A DNA stretch of 64,000 bases from Melastoma dodecandrum (lineage: Eukaryota; Streptophyta; Magnoliopsida; Myrtales; Melastomataceae): assembly GCA_029817715.1 (NCBI GenBank), contig JARUPY010000085.1, positions 806,001 to 870,000 of the forward strand. The letters run 5' to 3'. A program made the translations under genes and the position numbers. Under the pieces are notes generated by a model. The model ran no database searches. It saw nothing but the letters and a program-made list of their open reading frames with translations, and was not told where the DNA came from. Every line of letters starts with the position of its first letter. Within the stretch, counting starts at the first letter, position 1. Positions 1-10,930 of this stretch are shown one piece after another.

Positions 1-122
1 CAGCAAGTCGCAGGGATGACACCCTATAAACAAACTCAGTCCACGACCGGGTATTCAATTTCTTTTATACTATTCTTTTATGATGTAGACAGCATTCAGA
101 GCACAAATTTGCAAGTCTACAA

Positions 123-1211
123 TTACATTAATATTTTTCTTTGTGCAATTTCTTTAAGAATAGCTGGGAAACGTTTCTCTAAAACCTTCCTATGGGATTC
201 CCAAATGGTCATTTTGCATTGCTTCAAATACTTGCCGTTAATTTTCAACGGTTGCTTAACTCCTTCGAGCGTTGACAACCTATAACTATTCGTTGAATAG
301 GCTTCGATTACCCGATATGGTCCCTCCCAATTTGGGGACCATTTCCCTAATACCTGATCCTTGAATTTTAGTGGCAACACCATCTTCCAGACCAAGTCGC
401 CAACACTGAAGCGTTTATGGACTACCTTCTTATTGTAGTATCGGGCTATTCTTTACTTGTGTGCTTCTAACTTGTCTACAACTTCTAACCTTTTCTTCTC
501 TAATTCTTCTAGAGCTATATACATAGCGTCATCTTGTAGACTTGAATGTGCAATGCGAAGCGACTTGTACCTCATTTCTATGGGTAAAATCGCATCATGC
601 CCGTAGACTAGCGCGAATGGCATTTCTCCAGTGCCTTCTCGCTTAGTGACTCTTAGAGCCCATAGGGTATCATTTATCATTTCATGCCATTTTTTCGGAT
701 TACACCCAATCATCTTTTGGATGTTGTTTTTTATCAGTTTGTTAGATGCTTCAGCCTGTCCATTCGCTTGAGGGTAATATGGGGTAGAGTTCGAAATTGC
801 GAAGCCAAATTCTTCGGCGAATTCCCTCACCTTGGCATTATTAAAAGCCGTCCCATTGTCTACAACGATGTTTTGAGGAATGCCAAAGCGATAGATGATG
901 TAAGTTCGCAAGAAACCGATCACTTCACTGTGGTCAATTTTCTTATAGACTTGGGCTTCTATCCACTTAGTGAAGTAGTCTGTCGCGACTAAGATGAACG
1001 CGTCCCCTCAACTAGAGTGGGGGTGAATCTCTCCTATTATATCTAAAGCCCAAGTTCTAAAAGGCCAAGGTTTGATTATGGGAATCAGGTCAGTCGCTGG
1101 TGCACGAGTCGACGGGCCGTGTCGCTGGCAATCTTGACATCCCCTAGCCATTTCAATACAATTTTTCATCATTAATGGCCAATAAAACCCGTGTCTCCGA
1201 ATAATCCATCA
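123..1211 (-). pseudogene. Integrase region of the Tat-like element (broken)
   Basis: The minus-strand translation shows an HHCC-like zinc finger (MARGCQDC near 1150), then an integrase core with VATDYFTKW (near 960-990), VVDNGTAF (first half of the DDE triad, near 850) and QAEASNK (catalytic Glu, near 750). The C-terminal GPYRV segment follows, and translation ends at 123. Three in-frame stops interrupt one continuous frame: TGA at 1209-1211, TGA at 1008-1010 and TAA at 453-455. Family consensus at these places suggests original CGA, CGA and CAA codons, so all three fit C-to-T change. The protein joined retrotransposon cDNA to the host chromosome; this copy is dead. Confidence 0.85.
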
Positions 1212-3467
1212 CATTTTAATTCCCGATTGATGCGATCCACAGAGTCCTTCATGGGTTTCTAACATTATTGGGGTAGCTTCTTCTAAGTCTACACACCTCA
1301 AGAGTACCCCGTTAGTATCTTTCTTATAGAGGACACCGTCTAGAAGAACATACGTTAGTGCCTGGACTTTAATTTGCTGTTTAACCTTTCGACTCGGATC
1401 GGAGAGAAAATCTATGATTGGTTTTCTCCAATCTTCGTCTTGCTTCATTATGTCTATAGCCATGACATTATTTCTTGACTGCAAATGCGACTCTATTTCT
1501 ATCAAATCCCTTGAGTTAACTTTTCCTTTATAACCTGAGGCAAGTTGTGCCAAGTTATTAGCTACTCTGTTTTCGTCACGGCTTATGAAAAGAAAAGTTA
1601 TATTTTCAAAGCGTGCGACCAACTGCCGAACTATATCCAGGTAAGGTTTCAACTTCTCTTGACACAAACACCCCTCATTCACCTGGTTGATAACCAACTG
1701 GGAATCACCCTTGATTCGAACTCGCTTTGCTTTTAATGAAAGGAGTTCTTTTAGCACTGTTATCAACGCTTCATACTCAGTAGCATTATTGGTTGACAAT
1801 TTATGTAAACGAAAAGCCAACCTAATGTCTCTGCCCGTAGGAGACATTATATGGACTCATATCCCCGCTCCGTTTCTTGTGGATGAACCATCAAACCACG
1901 CCTGCCAGATATCGTCGATTTTTTCCTCTTGATCTACCGACAAGTCCGGGTCATGATCCACTAGGAAATCAGCTAATACATGTCCTTTAACCGACTGCTG
2001 GGATTTATATATCAAATCATACGGGGAAAGAATTAAGCTCCATTTGCTACCACGTCCGGCTAATAACGGACTTTCAAAGAAATATTTAATTATGGGCGAC
2101 TTAGACACCACGTAGACTTCCCTGTTCCCAATGTAGTGTCTAAGTTTCATTACTGCATAGAATACCGACAGGCACAATTTCTCTTTTGGAGTATATCTAA
2201 CCTCAGTTGGGGTTAGCTGTCTTGATAGGTAGTAAACTGCCCTTTCGCGTCCGTCCTGATCTGTTTGTGCTAACATCGCGCCTATTGTTATTCCAGTAGC
2301 CGCTACGTAAAGGATGAAAGACTTTCCTTGTTGAGGGGGAATCAGAACCGGTGGATGCATTAAGTATCCCTTTAGGGCATTAAAAGTCTCTTCGTGTTTC
2401 TCAGTCCATTTATATTCATTCCTTTCTCTCAATAGATTAGAGAATGCTTTTGTCTTCCCTGCGACATTCCCTATGAACCTACGCAGGTAATTAACTCTTC
2501 CTAGAAAAGCTTGCAATTCTTTCTTATTCTTTGGTGCTGACAGGCTCTGAATGGCTTTTACTTTATGTTGATCAACCACAATGCCACGTTCATGCACTAG
2601 GAAACCTAGGAAATGCCCCGCCCTGACTCCAAAGGCACACTTAAGAGGATTCAACTTTAGTTGGTGGGTCCTCATTTTCAAAAAGGCACTTCTCAAGTGT
2701 TCAACATGCAATTCTTCCTTCGTCGATTTGACCACTATGTCGTCGATGTAGACTTCTATTGTTTTCCCTAGATAGGAATCGAATATGGTGTTCATTGCTC
2801 GCTGATAGGTAGCCCCAGCATTTTTCAGACCGAAAGGCATTACTACCCATTCAAAAATGCCTAGTGGACACCTAAATGCAGTCTTGTGAACGTCTTCTTC
2901 CGCGATGAAGATCTGGTTGTAACCCGAAAAGCCATCCATAAAGGACATGACTTGATGGCCCGCAGTTTTATCTATAAGGTCATCTGCGGCAGGCATAGGA
3001 TATTCATCCTTAGGGGTAGCGCGATTTAAATCTCTGAAATCTACGCAAACTCTGATATTTCTTTTTTTCTTTAATACAGGAACGATGCTAGAGATCCATT
3101 CTGTATACTGTGAAGTCCTTATATATCCTGCTCGAAAGAGCTTTTTTACTTCTTCAGACACCAATTGCGTTACTTCTCTAGACATTCGTCTTGGAGCCTG
3201 TTGCACTGGCTTAAAATCTTTCTTGATAGGCAAAGTGTGTTCTACTAGCTTGCGATCTAGCCCCGGCATTTCGGTGTAATCCCAAGCGAAGCAATCTTTG
3301 AATTCCTCAAGTACATCCTTGATCGCATCAAAAAATTCTTTATTTATTGATGAACTGATGAAAAGATTCATAGGAGAAGCATCGCTTCCCAAATTAACAC
3401 TGACTAAAGGGTCACATGGGATCATCAAGGATTCACGACCGTTGTTACCACCAAGACTAGTGGACAC
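1209..3467 (-). pseudogene. Reverse transcriptase, RNase H and second RNase H of the Tat-like element
   Basis: The first 536 codons (3467 down to 1857) encode a Ty3-type reverse transcriptase with FRDLNRATPKD, the FMDGFSGYNQI region and the catalytic box VYIDDIVV. The usual RNase H follows (YVAATGITIGAMLAQ, YYLSRQLTPTE). A second, archaeal-type RNase H starts at AWFDGSSTRNGAGI and continues after a single TGA stop (1857-1859) as ATEYEALI and KGDSQLVINQV down to 1209. The two-RNase-H arrangement supports assignment to the Tat lineage. The frame is otherwise well preserved, so the inactivation is not ancient. Confidence 0.88.
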
Positions 3468-3602
3468 GGGTTATTACAAGCATCAGGCGCTCTAAGCCCT
3501 GTTGAATTTATTGCTAAAGACGATGTAGACTGGTCCCAGAAACGTCCTTCTTTATAGACTCGGAGTCGCTGGAGGACATCAGCGACCGTCGCATTCCTCT
3601 CT

Positions 3603-4325
3603 TCATTCTGGTCCATAAGTTCCTTCCTTCAGGAGTCTATCGGGCTCCAAGTCCGCGCCATGGTTCTGCTGGCTTTCCAAGGCTCCTTCTTCTGCATAGC
3701 CGTTTGTGCTCCCTTCAGCAGGTTTCTCCCCTGAATTGACTTCTTGCAGGACTTCTTCTATGTCCTTGTCAATAAACTCATCTCCCCATCCTGTTGGAAC
3801 AATCGGGCCAGACTCTGGCTTGGGGTGCGACGTCCCGTAGTCCACAATGTAGTCGAACTTTCCGAAAGGCTGGCCTAGGGGTCCGACTGTAGGATCGCCC
3901 AGCTCGTATCGCTGATGCAGAGTAAGGTCTTTTATGGTCTTGCTCGTCTCTGCATGCAAAATACCTCTATCACAACAGGAATAACCATCAGCCTTAACAA
4001 TTTCAATCTCGGTATCAAGCCATAACATTAGTTCTCTATGTAAAGTAGATGGTATAGCGGCGGCTTTATGAAGCCAATCGCGACCAAGCAAGGCGTTGAA
4101 AGTGGGAATTATGTCTATGACGAAAAAAGCAGTTTCTTTTTCCTGTCGACCCACACCTAAGTGTACTGAAAAGATTCCTAAGCATTCCGATTTCCTGCCA
4201 TTGAATCCGCTTACGGCTACATCCGTTTTTATCAGGTCGCACGGCTTATATCCAAGCATTTCAAACCTGGACAACGGCAGTACGTTTATAGTGGCCCCAT
4301 TGTCTACTAAGACGCGGTTCACCAC
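3603..4325 (-). pseudogene. Retroviral-type aspartic protease of the Tat-like element
   Basis: The minus-strand product contains LVDNGATINVLP, which corresponds to the aspartic protease active site (Asp plus two residues), and downstream NALLGRDWLH, the conserved ILG-type flap region. In intact elements this protease cuts the gag-pol polyprotein. Here it lies between gag (above) and RT (below) in separate frames, so a continuous polyprotein is no longer encoded. The last 70 residues are acidic and poorly conserved. Confidence 0.8.
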
Positions 4326-5134
4326 AGTACCATCAAAGCTGTGATGTACAAGGAATGCGTGTGTTGCTTCATACTATCCGATGGCTTCTTAAGCCAATGG
4401 AGTGGGAAACCCGTCGGGTAAATTAAGGGACGAGGAAGAGGTGACTTACCTCTAGAAGCCTCTGTATCTTTCACTTTGGCGAAGTCCATAGGCAAAGTGA
4501 TGGCATTACAACTCACGATCACCTCTTTGCTAGGATTAGCATCACTCGGGATCTCACTCCGAAGAGGAGTATAGTCGAAACTTGAGTCAGGCTCTTCCGA
4601 GTGGTCCGTAGACTCGTTGCATTCGGCCTCCGCGTTTGGTTTCTTCACATGGAGTTGGGCACGCGGAGCGACCAATATCGGGGCAGGTCTAGGCCTTTTG
4701 GCGACGTGACTTAGACGTCTGTCTCTCCTTTTCCGGGTCTGTGGTGGTAAAGTTGTTTTACCCACAGCTTTCTGCCAATATTTCGAAGGATTAGTCACCT
4801 TCACCATTCTTGATTTCTTAGAATCAATGGTGACCTGACATACCTCTACGAAGTCCTTGACGAATGGATCATATCCCACGACTGTTCGTGACGGTTCCTG
4901 TTTCATTTCCGGATTATGTAAGGGGTTCCGAGTACCTGTAGTCGCAGGGTGAGCTGGCTGGACCACGATCTCTCCATTTGCTGATAGGTCTACGAGCTTG
5001 AGAAAATAGCTCACACAGCATGCCGTACAGAGTTGCGTGATCAGAATCCTATTTCGTCCGATCAGTTTACACTTCTGGCACAGAAACCTCTCCTCCAAGA
5101 ACTGAGCGATCGGCGGTCCCATTTGGATTGCTTG
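4319..5134 (-). pseudogene. Gag 3' portion of the Tat-like element
   Basis: This frame starts at the breakpoint with the foreign LTR (5135) and runs to 4319. The first codons (Q-A-I-Q then MGPPIAQFLEE) continue the gag reading frame found on the far side of the insertion, at 7758 and above, in the same phase. The rest is a basic, low-complexity linker typical of the gag-protease junction of such elements. It does not encode a separate host protein. Confidence 0.75.
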
Positions 5135-7505
5135 TGTAACGACCCGGAATTTCGGAAATGGAAATATATTATTTGGACTGACGTGGCACGAAAGTTTAAT
5201 ACTTTCGCGGTCAATGTACGTTAATATCGAATATTAACGAGGTTACTAATTCGATTTCGTGTGATTATATCACGCGGGAAAGGGGACGCCTGGACCTAAA
5301 CGAAATCGAATTAGGGTGTCGATAATATTCGTTTAACGTCGCGGATTTTGATCGGAAAAACAATGGGGTTACAATTGTTATGTAATTATAATTAGCGTTG
5401 ATAATCTGATTTAGGAACAGTGCGTTGATAAATCCTTCGGCCTTCCCCTCTCCTTGCCACACACGAATAGATCCGGGGAAAAGATAAAAGAAGGGCAACA
5501 GACACCTATCGTTTGGGGGAGTTAGATACAAAAGGGCAACCCACTTTTTCTCCCACGGAAGACCAGGGGTTCCTGATCGTCCTGTCCCCATTCGAAGAGC
5601 AGGAGCTCTGTAAGCTCTCGCAATCACAAGAGGGGCAGGCAACCCCCACGAAGGAGGAGAGGCAGCACGCAAGGTCGGGGACATCGGAGCACAGATTGAT
5701 TTGTACGAAGTCTTGGAAGTACGTCCTCACCCCCTTCCCTCGTCTGTCTTCTTCTTGCTTGCTTGTTTATCTTGTGAATCGCGTGGGTAGGACGACGGGG
5801 AGGCGGGTAGGTCAGGTAGGTCGTGGTTCGCTTAGCCCGGGTCCGTGGGTCTCGTTTGATCGTGCGTTTTTGGATGAACCGGACTGCGATGTCCTGTGGG
5901 TCTGGAGCTATCGAGCCAGGTGAGCGCCCCGCATGTTGTCCGTGCGTGGGAGATCTGTCCGTGATGTTCTGTTCTCGTTTGCCACCTGATTTCGTTGTGG
6001 GGTTCGTGGGTAGGTGGGGTAGATTGTGGGTCGTCTAGTGTTAAGTCCCTAAACCTCCTTCGATCGTGCGTTCGCTGGGTTGATTTGGTTAGAGATGACT
6101 TGAAAATGCCCCGCCTGTTGGAAAATGAGATCTACTGTGACTGAGGCTTGGGGGAGGAAGAAAGATAGCTGGGCTTCGTGCCCAGAATGGTGGAGTCGCT
6201 ATGCAAGGGCGGCGCCATTCTGGAGGTGATGGAGCCGGCTACCCGTCCCGTGGTTGTTCGGGGAGGCGACAGTAAGAGAATGGAGTGGGAAATGTTGGTA
6301 GTGGGCAGCTAGGCTGTCCTTTGCCGTCCCCTCGAGACCAGACGAAAGTGATGCTAGACGAACGGGTATGCCTCCCCGTGGAAATGTAGCCAATTGCCTC
6401 CCCCTCCTTCGGTCCTAGATAAATGTTGATTGGAAATCTTATTTTGGGATTGCATGACATGAGTGGTACTCGAATACTACTTGACCCTTGAACAAGGATT
6501 ATGAGAATTAATTGAAATTGGGGATTTGTGTCTTCTGTGCTATGGAAAATGGAAAGTGGATTGGTCATTGTTGGAATTGAAATTGGAGGGGCTGCTTGCG
6601 TATGACCGATTTATGAGCTCATGTGTTGTTTCCTTGAATCGCGACTGTCCCTTGCTTTGTCAATTTTGTTGACAATGGCAGCTAGGAAGAAATTGAGCTT
6701 CTGAGAACTATGTCAAGGTAATTTGACAAATGCGACTGGTTGGATGCGTTTGTGAGTGAGGAAATCAAAGAGTAATGTCTTGAGGTCTTACATAAGGACT
6801 GCTCCTGTACTCGGGCAATCAAACGAGAATTTCCCTGTGTCTTACAGGAGAGTTGCTTCTGTACATCGAGTTCTATGAGAGAGAATTGTGCCTGTGAGAG
6901 TTTGGTACCCGACTGCGAGTCGGAGGAGGGCCGGTGAGGTGACTCCACGCGCGGTGTCATCGGCTTCGGATTCCCGGGCGCTCCCGGAGGAGTGGATGGG
7001 GACGCACTGCGGTGGTCCTGGCATCCTAAGAAGTGTTGATGAGGATGATGGATTGAGGGAGTCGTTGTGTTTACTTTATGCGTATTTCGCTCCCTTTTAC
7101 TTATACGCCTTTGTATTACGTGATGCTGCCGTAACTAATGCTATTACGTTTACTCTGTCTTGCGACCTTTATTGTCCTTGATCTATGTTTACGAGAATAG
7201 AGGCATATATTGTCAGATGGCTGCTGTGTGTTGCATAACTGTTTTATAAAACTTGCACGTAGGGTGAGTTATAAGTCTCATGTCTTCGCACGTGCATGGG
7301 TGGGGCGTACCAGCGATTTATCGCTGACCCCGTTAGGGGAATACTATTTTAGTGTGCAGGTTGCTTAGGAAGGAGGACATGTATAACCGCGGGATTCGAG
7401 GATGAGTCCAGGAGGTGCGCGGTAAAAATTCAAATTCAAACTTTCGTAGGCTTCCGTTGGCGGTAAATTAGTTTTAAATTATGACCAAAAATGCAGGTCG
7501 TTACA
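5135..7505 (+). repeat. LTR of the nested element (2371 bp)
   Basis: The LTR begins TGTAACGACC and ends GGTCGTTACA, a perfect 10-base terminal inverted repeat with the canonical TG...CA ends. It lies directly next to a tRNA-Met primer-binding site, which fixes its 3' end. No second copy is present in the window. Open frames inside it have no recognisable products. Confidence 0.85.
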
Positions 7506-7507
7506 GT

Positions 7508-7519
7508 TGGTATCAGAGC
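7508..7519 (+). other. tRNA-Met primer-binding site of the nested element
   Basis: TGGTATCAGAGC lies two bases after the LTR end. It is the standard plant LTR-retrotransposon primer site, complementary to the 3' end of initiator tRNA-Met, and it sets the plus-strand orientation of the nested element. Confidence 0.92.
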
Positions 7520-7757
7520 GCAGTTAGTTGGAGTAATAAGGTGGATTAGTATGCGCTTTAGGTCTAAATGAAAACGGATAGTAAACCCACCCGTGAATGA
7601 TAATACTAGACAGAGTCTGGAAAAGTGAGGTAAATGATAGACACAAGCGCACTCACCTTTGTCAGGGGAATCTTTCTGAGTGCGAATAGACTTGACAGGG
7701 TACAGTAGGCGTGCCCGTGAGTTGAAAAGACTACACGAATGGCTAGGTGACGCCCTG

Positions 7758-9701
7758 ATTAGCCTGCAGATACTTCCGAAAGGTGTTACACCTATCAGTA
7801 GTGTGTGTGTCGTCCATGTTCCAATAGCAGAGGTTACTGGCAATTGCCTTGGCTGGGCAGGTAATTACCCCCTTGTCAGCCAGTCTACGGAACAGGGCGT
7901 TCGCCACCATGGTCTCTCCAGATGTTTTTGTGTCCTGCAGAGAGAAACCGTTGTCAGCTTCTATGAGATTTATGTCTACATCAGAAATGTCAAACATATG
8001 AATGGCGACTTCATCATCAAACGGTTTCTCGTCAACCATAGTGACTTCGTCGACCTCAGGAAAACATAACTCTTTTGCCTCTATGAGGTCTTGAATAATG
8101 TTCCTAAAGGACAAGCAATCCTTGGTCGTATGCGTAAACGATCCATGCCACTTGCAAAAATTCCTAGACTTTTCTCTATCTGTCTGGGGGTCCTGTGGCC
8201 CGGTTTCAACTTAATTCGTTTTCGCTGGAAGAGCCAGTCGAAAATCGCATCCGCTTTGTCCACGTCAAAAGAGTATTTCCTTTCCTCCCCTGTTTTATGG
8301 GATGCTTTCGCTTTGGAATTCCTCCGTGCTAAAGGCTCGCAAACGGTGGCCTCCCCTTTTATGAACTCAGCCATGTCTACCTCAACAGTCTCTAGCTGAT
8401 AGGTGCGCGTAGACTGGGCTTCTTCCATCAATAATTGATGGTACTCAGTCGCTCTCCTGGCGAGATCATAAAGGTCAGTGAACCTCTCTCCCTGTAATTT
8501 CTTTTTGAAAGGGATAGATAAGGCATTTAATGCCACCATGAGTTGATCTCTTTCCAGGATTGCTGGTCTACAGCGAAGCAGCGCATTCCGCAAGCGCATC
8601 AGAAACTACCCTGGATGCTCACCGACGACTTGCTTCAAGCGCATCACCTCAAAAATCGACAGGGGTGAGTCCAAGCGGGCAAATGCCTTCATAAAGTTAC
8701 TTTGCATTTCTGCCCAAGATGCCACTGATCCAGGGGATAGACTAGCATACCATGTAAAGGCGTCTCTCGTGAGAGAATTCGGAAACAATTTTAGTTTCCA
8801 AAAATCATTAGCTGCAGCTTCCCCGAGTTGATGGGTTAATCGCGCTATATGCTCCAGAGGGGTCATCTCATCCTCGCCTGAGAAGCGGGTGAAATTAGGC
8901 ACTCTATACCCCTGGGCAAAGGGAAATCTCTGTCAACATATGCCGGATAAGGACTTCTGTAGAAGTTGGGATCGTCCTGTCTCACGACTCCATGTGCCAT
9001 CTGTTCTCGCACTTGGGCTATCGTTTCCCTCAAATTTAATGGGGGTGGACGGTCAACCGGCTCTCGTACAGGGTCTTGACCCCATCTTTCTCCTGCGTAA
9101 GGTGCTCTTTCAACGCCCTTTGCTGGCAGCGAGTCTACAGGGACCTTAGACTTTCTACCCGGGACGGACCCCTGGTGCTCGGCAAGTCTCCTAGCGGAAT
9201 TTCATCTATGGGGGTTTTTCCAGGTCGACGAGCGGGGGCAGAAGGTGCATGTCTATTTGTCTCACCTTGAGCCTCGCCGTACTCGTCCTCTAGGTTTACT
9301 GCATAGACGGCATTTTGCCTCCATTCTATGGGCGATCGAGAAGAGGCTGCCCTAGAAGGGGATGTCCTGTCCCTCAATTCTACAGGGTATTGGTTATCCC
9401 CATTCCAAGGATCATCGCCTTGGAAAGAGACACTCCTTTTCTCAGTACGCCGCGCATCTCCCATAAAGGAGAATTCCCTGTCTACGGGGTTATTCGCACC
9501 TGCGACAGCACTGGGCCTATTTAAGGCACTGATTTGCTCTAGAATCCGAGTTATATTGTTTTCCAGTCCAGATATCCGTCTGTCGACCAAATTCTTCATA
9601 TCGTTAAATTCCTTGTGGAATTCGAGCCTCGATATGAATTCGGAAGGCGCGTGTCCCACAAACTCGGTCTGTGTCTCGTTCAACTGACCACTTAGGGCCA
9701 C
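7758..9701 (-). pseudogene. Gag 5' portion of the Tat-like element (frameshifted)
   Basis: Three successive minus-strand frames cover gag: 9701-9135 (N-terminal, charged, with RRISGLENNITRILEQI), 8902-8606 (retrotransposon gag domain with FWKLKLFPNSL and AFTWYASL) and 8599-8081 continuing into 8114-7743 (GERFTDLYDLARRATEYHQLL). Each change of frame is a disabling shift. The gag protein forms the particle that packages element RNA. The frame ends at the junction with the nested LTR at 7757 and resumes in phase at 5134. Confidence 0.82.
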
Positions 9702-9822
9702 ATTTACAGTGATCGCGCACCTGTTTGAAAAGTACCATCTCCATCTAATGGAGGTGGGGGATCGCGGTTCGCACCACTTCTAGTATTTTTTGCCATCTGC
9801 AAATATGAGGTATTTTACTCGC

Positions 9823-9839
9823 TCCCACTGTGGTCGCCA
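9823..9839 (-). other. Primer-binding site of the Tat-like element
   Basis: On the minus strand TGGCGACCACAGTGGGA lies between the 5' LTR and the first gag ATG (near 9796). It resembles the TGGCGACT-type primer sites of other plant gypsy elements, which are not tRNA-Met type. About four to six bases separate it from the probable LTR end. Confidence 0.6.
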
Positions 9840-9845
9840 AAGACG

Positions 9846-10800
9846 TGTTCGAGTAGAAAACGGACCACGTCGGAAATATTTGGCAATTGGACTCACAGGG
9901 AATTGTATGTGGTCGCCAGAAAGATGAATTTCAATGATTAATAATACGGCTGTTACAAGTTCAAGGTTTTAAAAGAAGAAACGAATGCTTACAGCCATAA
10001 AAATGAAGGAAAAAATGGTGGTATGGATGACGGAGGCGATGTAGACTCGCTGCTGGAGATGCGACCTGAGCTGACGTCACTGCTGACGCTGTAGACTCGT
10101 TGTTGCGAAACGGAGGCCTGGTGCTGACGTCACTGCTGACGCTGTAGACTCGGTACAGTGCGCTGCGCCGTAGACTTGTGTGACGATAGAGTTGCTGGCG
10201 GAGGGTTGTTGCCTCGGTTACGGTTGCTCGCCGGGACGGTGGGAGTGCTGGCGGAGGGTTGTTGCCCCGGTTACGGTTGCTCGCCGGGACGGTGGAAGTG
10301 CTGGCGGAAGATGATCACCAAAGCTACGGTTGCTCACTCTGGTGTTGAAGGTAGTGACCAAATAACCCTGGCCGAGGTATCTACTAAAATCTAAGGGTGA
10401 CGAGCAATGCAAAGCTTCTGTTTGGCTGATTGATCGTGGTCCTTTCTAAGAAGAGTCTGTTCCCCTTTTATACTGAATCTCACAGATCTTTGTACGCTGC
10501 ACACGTCCCCGAAAATCCCTTAAATCGTGGCTCGATCTTAACTCCTCTCCAGGGATCTCGGAGTTTGTTTTTCTTAGAGATTCTTCTAATCTCCACTTAA
10601 TGAGATCGTGTGTGGGACGTGTCCAGATGAGTTGTAGACTTAGCTTACACTCGTATTTCAAAAGGGGTTTTAGACTTAGGCTGTTACGGACTGAGAGTTT
10701 GGCTCAGTCGACGGGCTGTAGACTTAGCTAAAGCCCGTGTTCCAATATGGGCTGTAGACTTACCACAGGCCCAGAGTATCTTGTCGTGTCAACAAATATG
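9846..10800 (-). repeat. 5' LTR of the Tat-like element (outer end approximate)
   Basis: The inner end is set by the primer-binding site; the first TG of the plus strand is at 9846. The outer end is unresolved and could lie anywhere between about 10790 and 10890. The LTR contains two short tandem repeats and many copies of the octamer TGTAGACT or close variants (near 10040, 10090, 10143, 10633, 10717 and 10748). Confidence 0.6.
10068..10310. repeat. Two unrelated tandem repeats, each with a 53-base period, in the LTR
   Basis: In the first tract the palindrome TGACGTCA (10072 and 10125) and the following CTGCTGACGCTGTAGACTCG recur 53 bases apart. In the second tract a unit beginning GCTGGCGGAGGGTTGTTGCC starts at 10194 and again at 10247, also 53 bases apart, with a partial third copy at 10300. 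TGACGTCA is a bZIP-type binding palindrome, so these may be LTR enhancer repeats; that role is inferred. Confidence 0.75.
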
Positions 10801-10807
10801 TCGATCA

Positions 10808-10930
10808 AAACTCATATTTCCTTGACATCCAAGAATTCGGTGTTTGAATTATCGAGTTCCTCAATTTTTTCGAGTGAACTCCGTGTTACAAACACCAAGT
10901 TATTAGCATTAATCAAGAAAATATGAGTTT
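10808..10930. repeat. Imperfect 120-bp inverted repeat (foldback or MITE-like)
   Basis: The left arm, starting AAACTCATATTTCCTTGA, pairs with the right arm, ending TCAAGAAAATATGAGTTT. Inside this, GGTGTTTG pairs with CAAACACC, and GAGTTC near 10854 pairs with GAACTC-like sequence near 10876. Together they form one long hairpin of about 123 bases. It may be a small non-autonomous DNA transposon or a hairpin at the edge of the LTR. Confidence 0.7.

Larger units (their letters stand above)
5135..7757 (+). mobile_element. Nested, 3'-truncated Ty3/gypsy element (LTR, PBS, leader and start of gag)
   Basis: A complete LTR (5135-7505) is followed by a tRNA-Met primer-binding site and a roughly 220-base leader. 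It ends just after a gag-like start at 7739 (ATG-GCT-AGG-TGA-CGC-CCT). Many chromovirus gags begin M-A-R-G-R-P, so the fourth codon appears changed from GGA to TGA. The sequence then returns abruptly to the minus-strand gag of the host element. No 5-base target duplication is seen: the left flank is GCTTG and the right side CCCTG. It is therefore not a canonical complete insertion or a solo LTR. Confidence 0.8.
1..10800 (-). mobile_element. Degenerate Ty3/gypsy LTR retrotransposon, Tat-like lineage
   Basis: Read on the minus strand, this element has a 5' LTR (about 9846-10800), a primer-binding site, gag, protease, RT, a first RNase H, a second RNase H and integrase. The 3' LTR lies beyond the left edge. 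A second RNase H between the first RNase H and integrase is the hallmark of the Tat/Ogre group. The coding region carries several in-frame stops (453, 1008, 1209, 1857) and frame changes, so this copy cannot encode its proteins. Its gag is split by a foreign LTR segment at 5135-7757. The outer LTR boundary is not resolved because the partner LTR is outside the window. Confidence 0.9.

Noticed and set aside
5513..6038. Plus-strand open frames of 70-136 codons inside the nested LTR
   Set aside because: They lie wholly in the LTR, overlap each other in different frames and match no known protein.
5135..7505. Solo LTR produced by LTR-LTR recombination
   Set aside because: The LTR is followed directly by a primer-binding site and leader, and there is no target duplication around it.
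10068..10310. CRISPR-like array
   Set aside because: The repeats are head-to-tail tandem copies without unique spacers, in an LTR of a plant genome.
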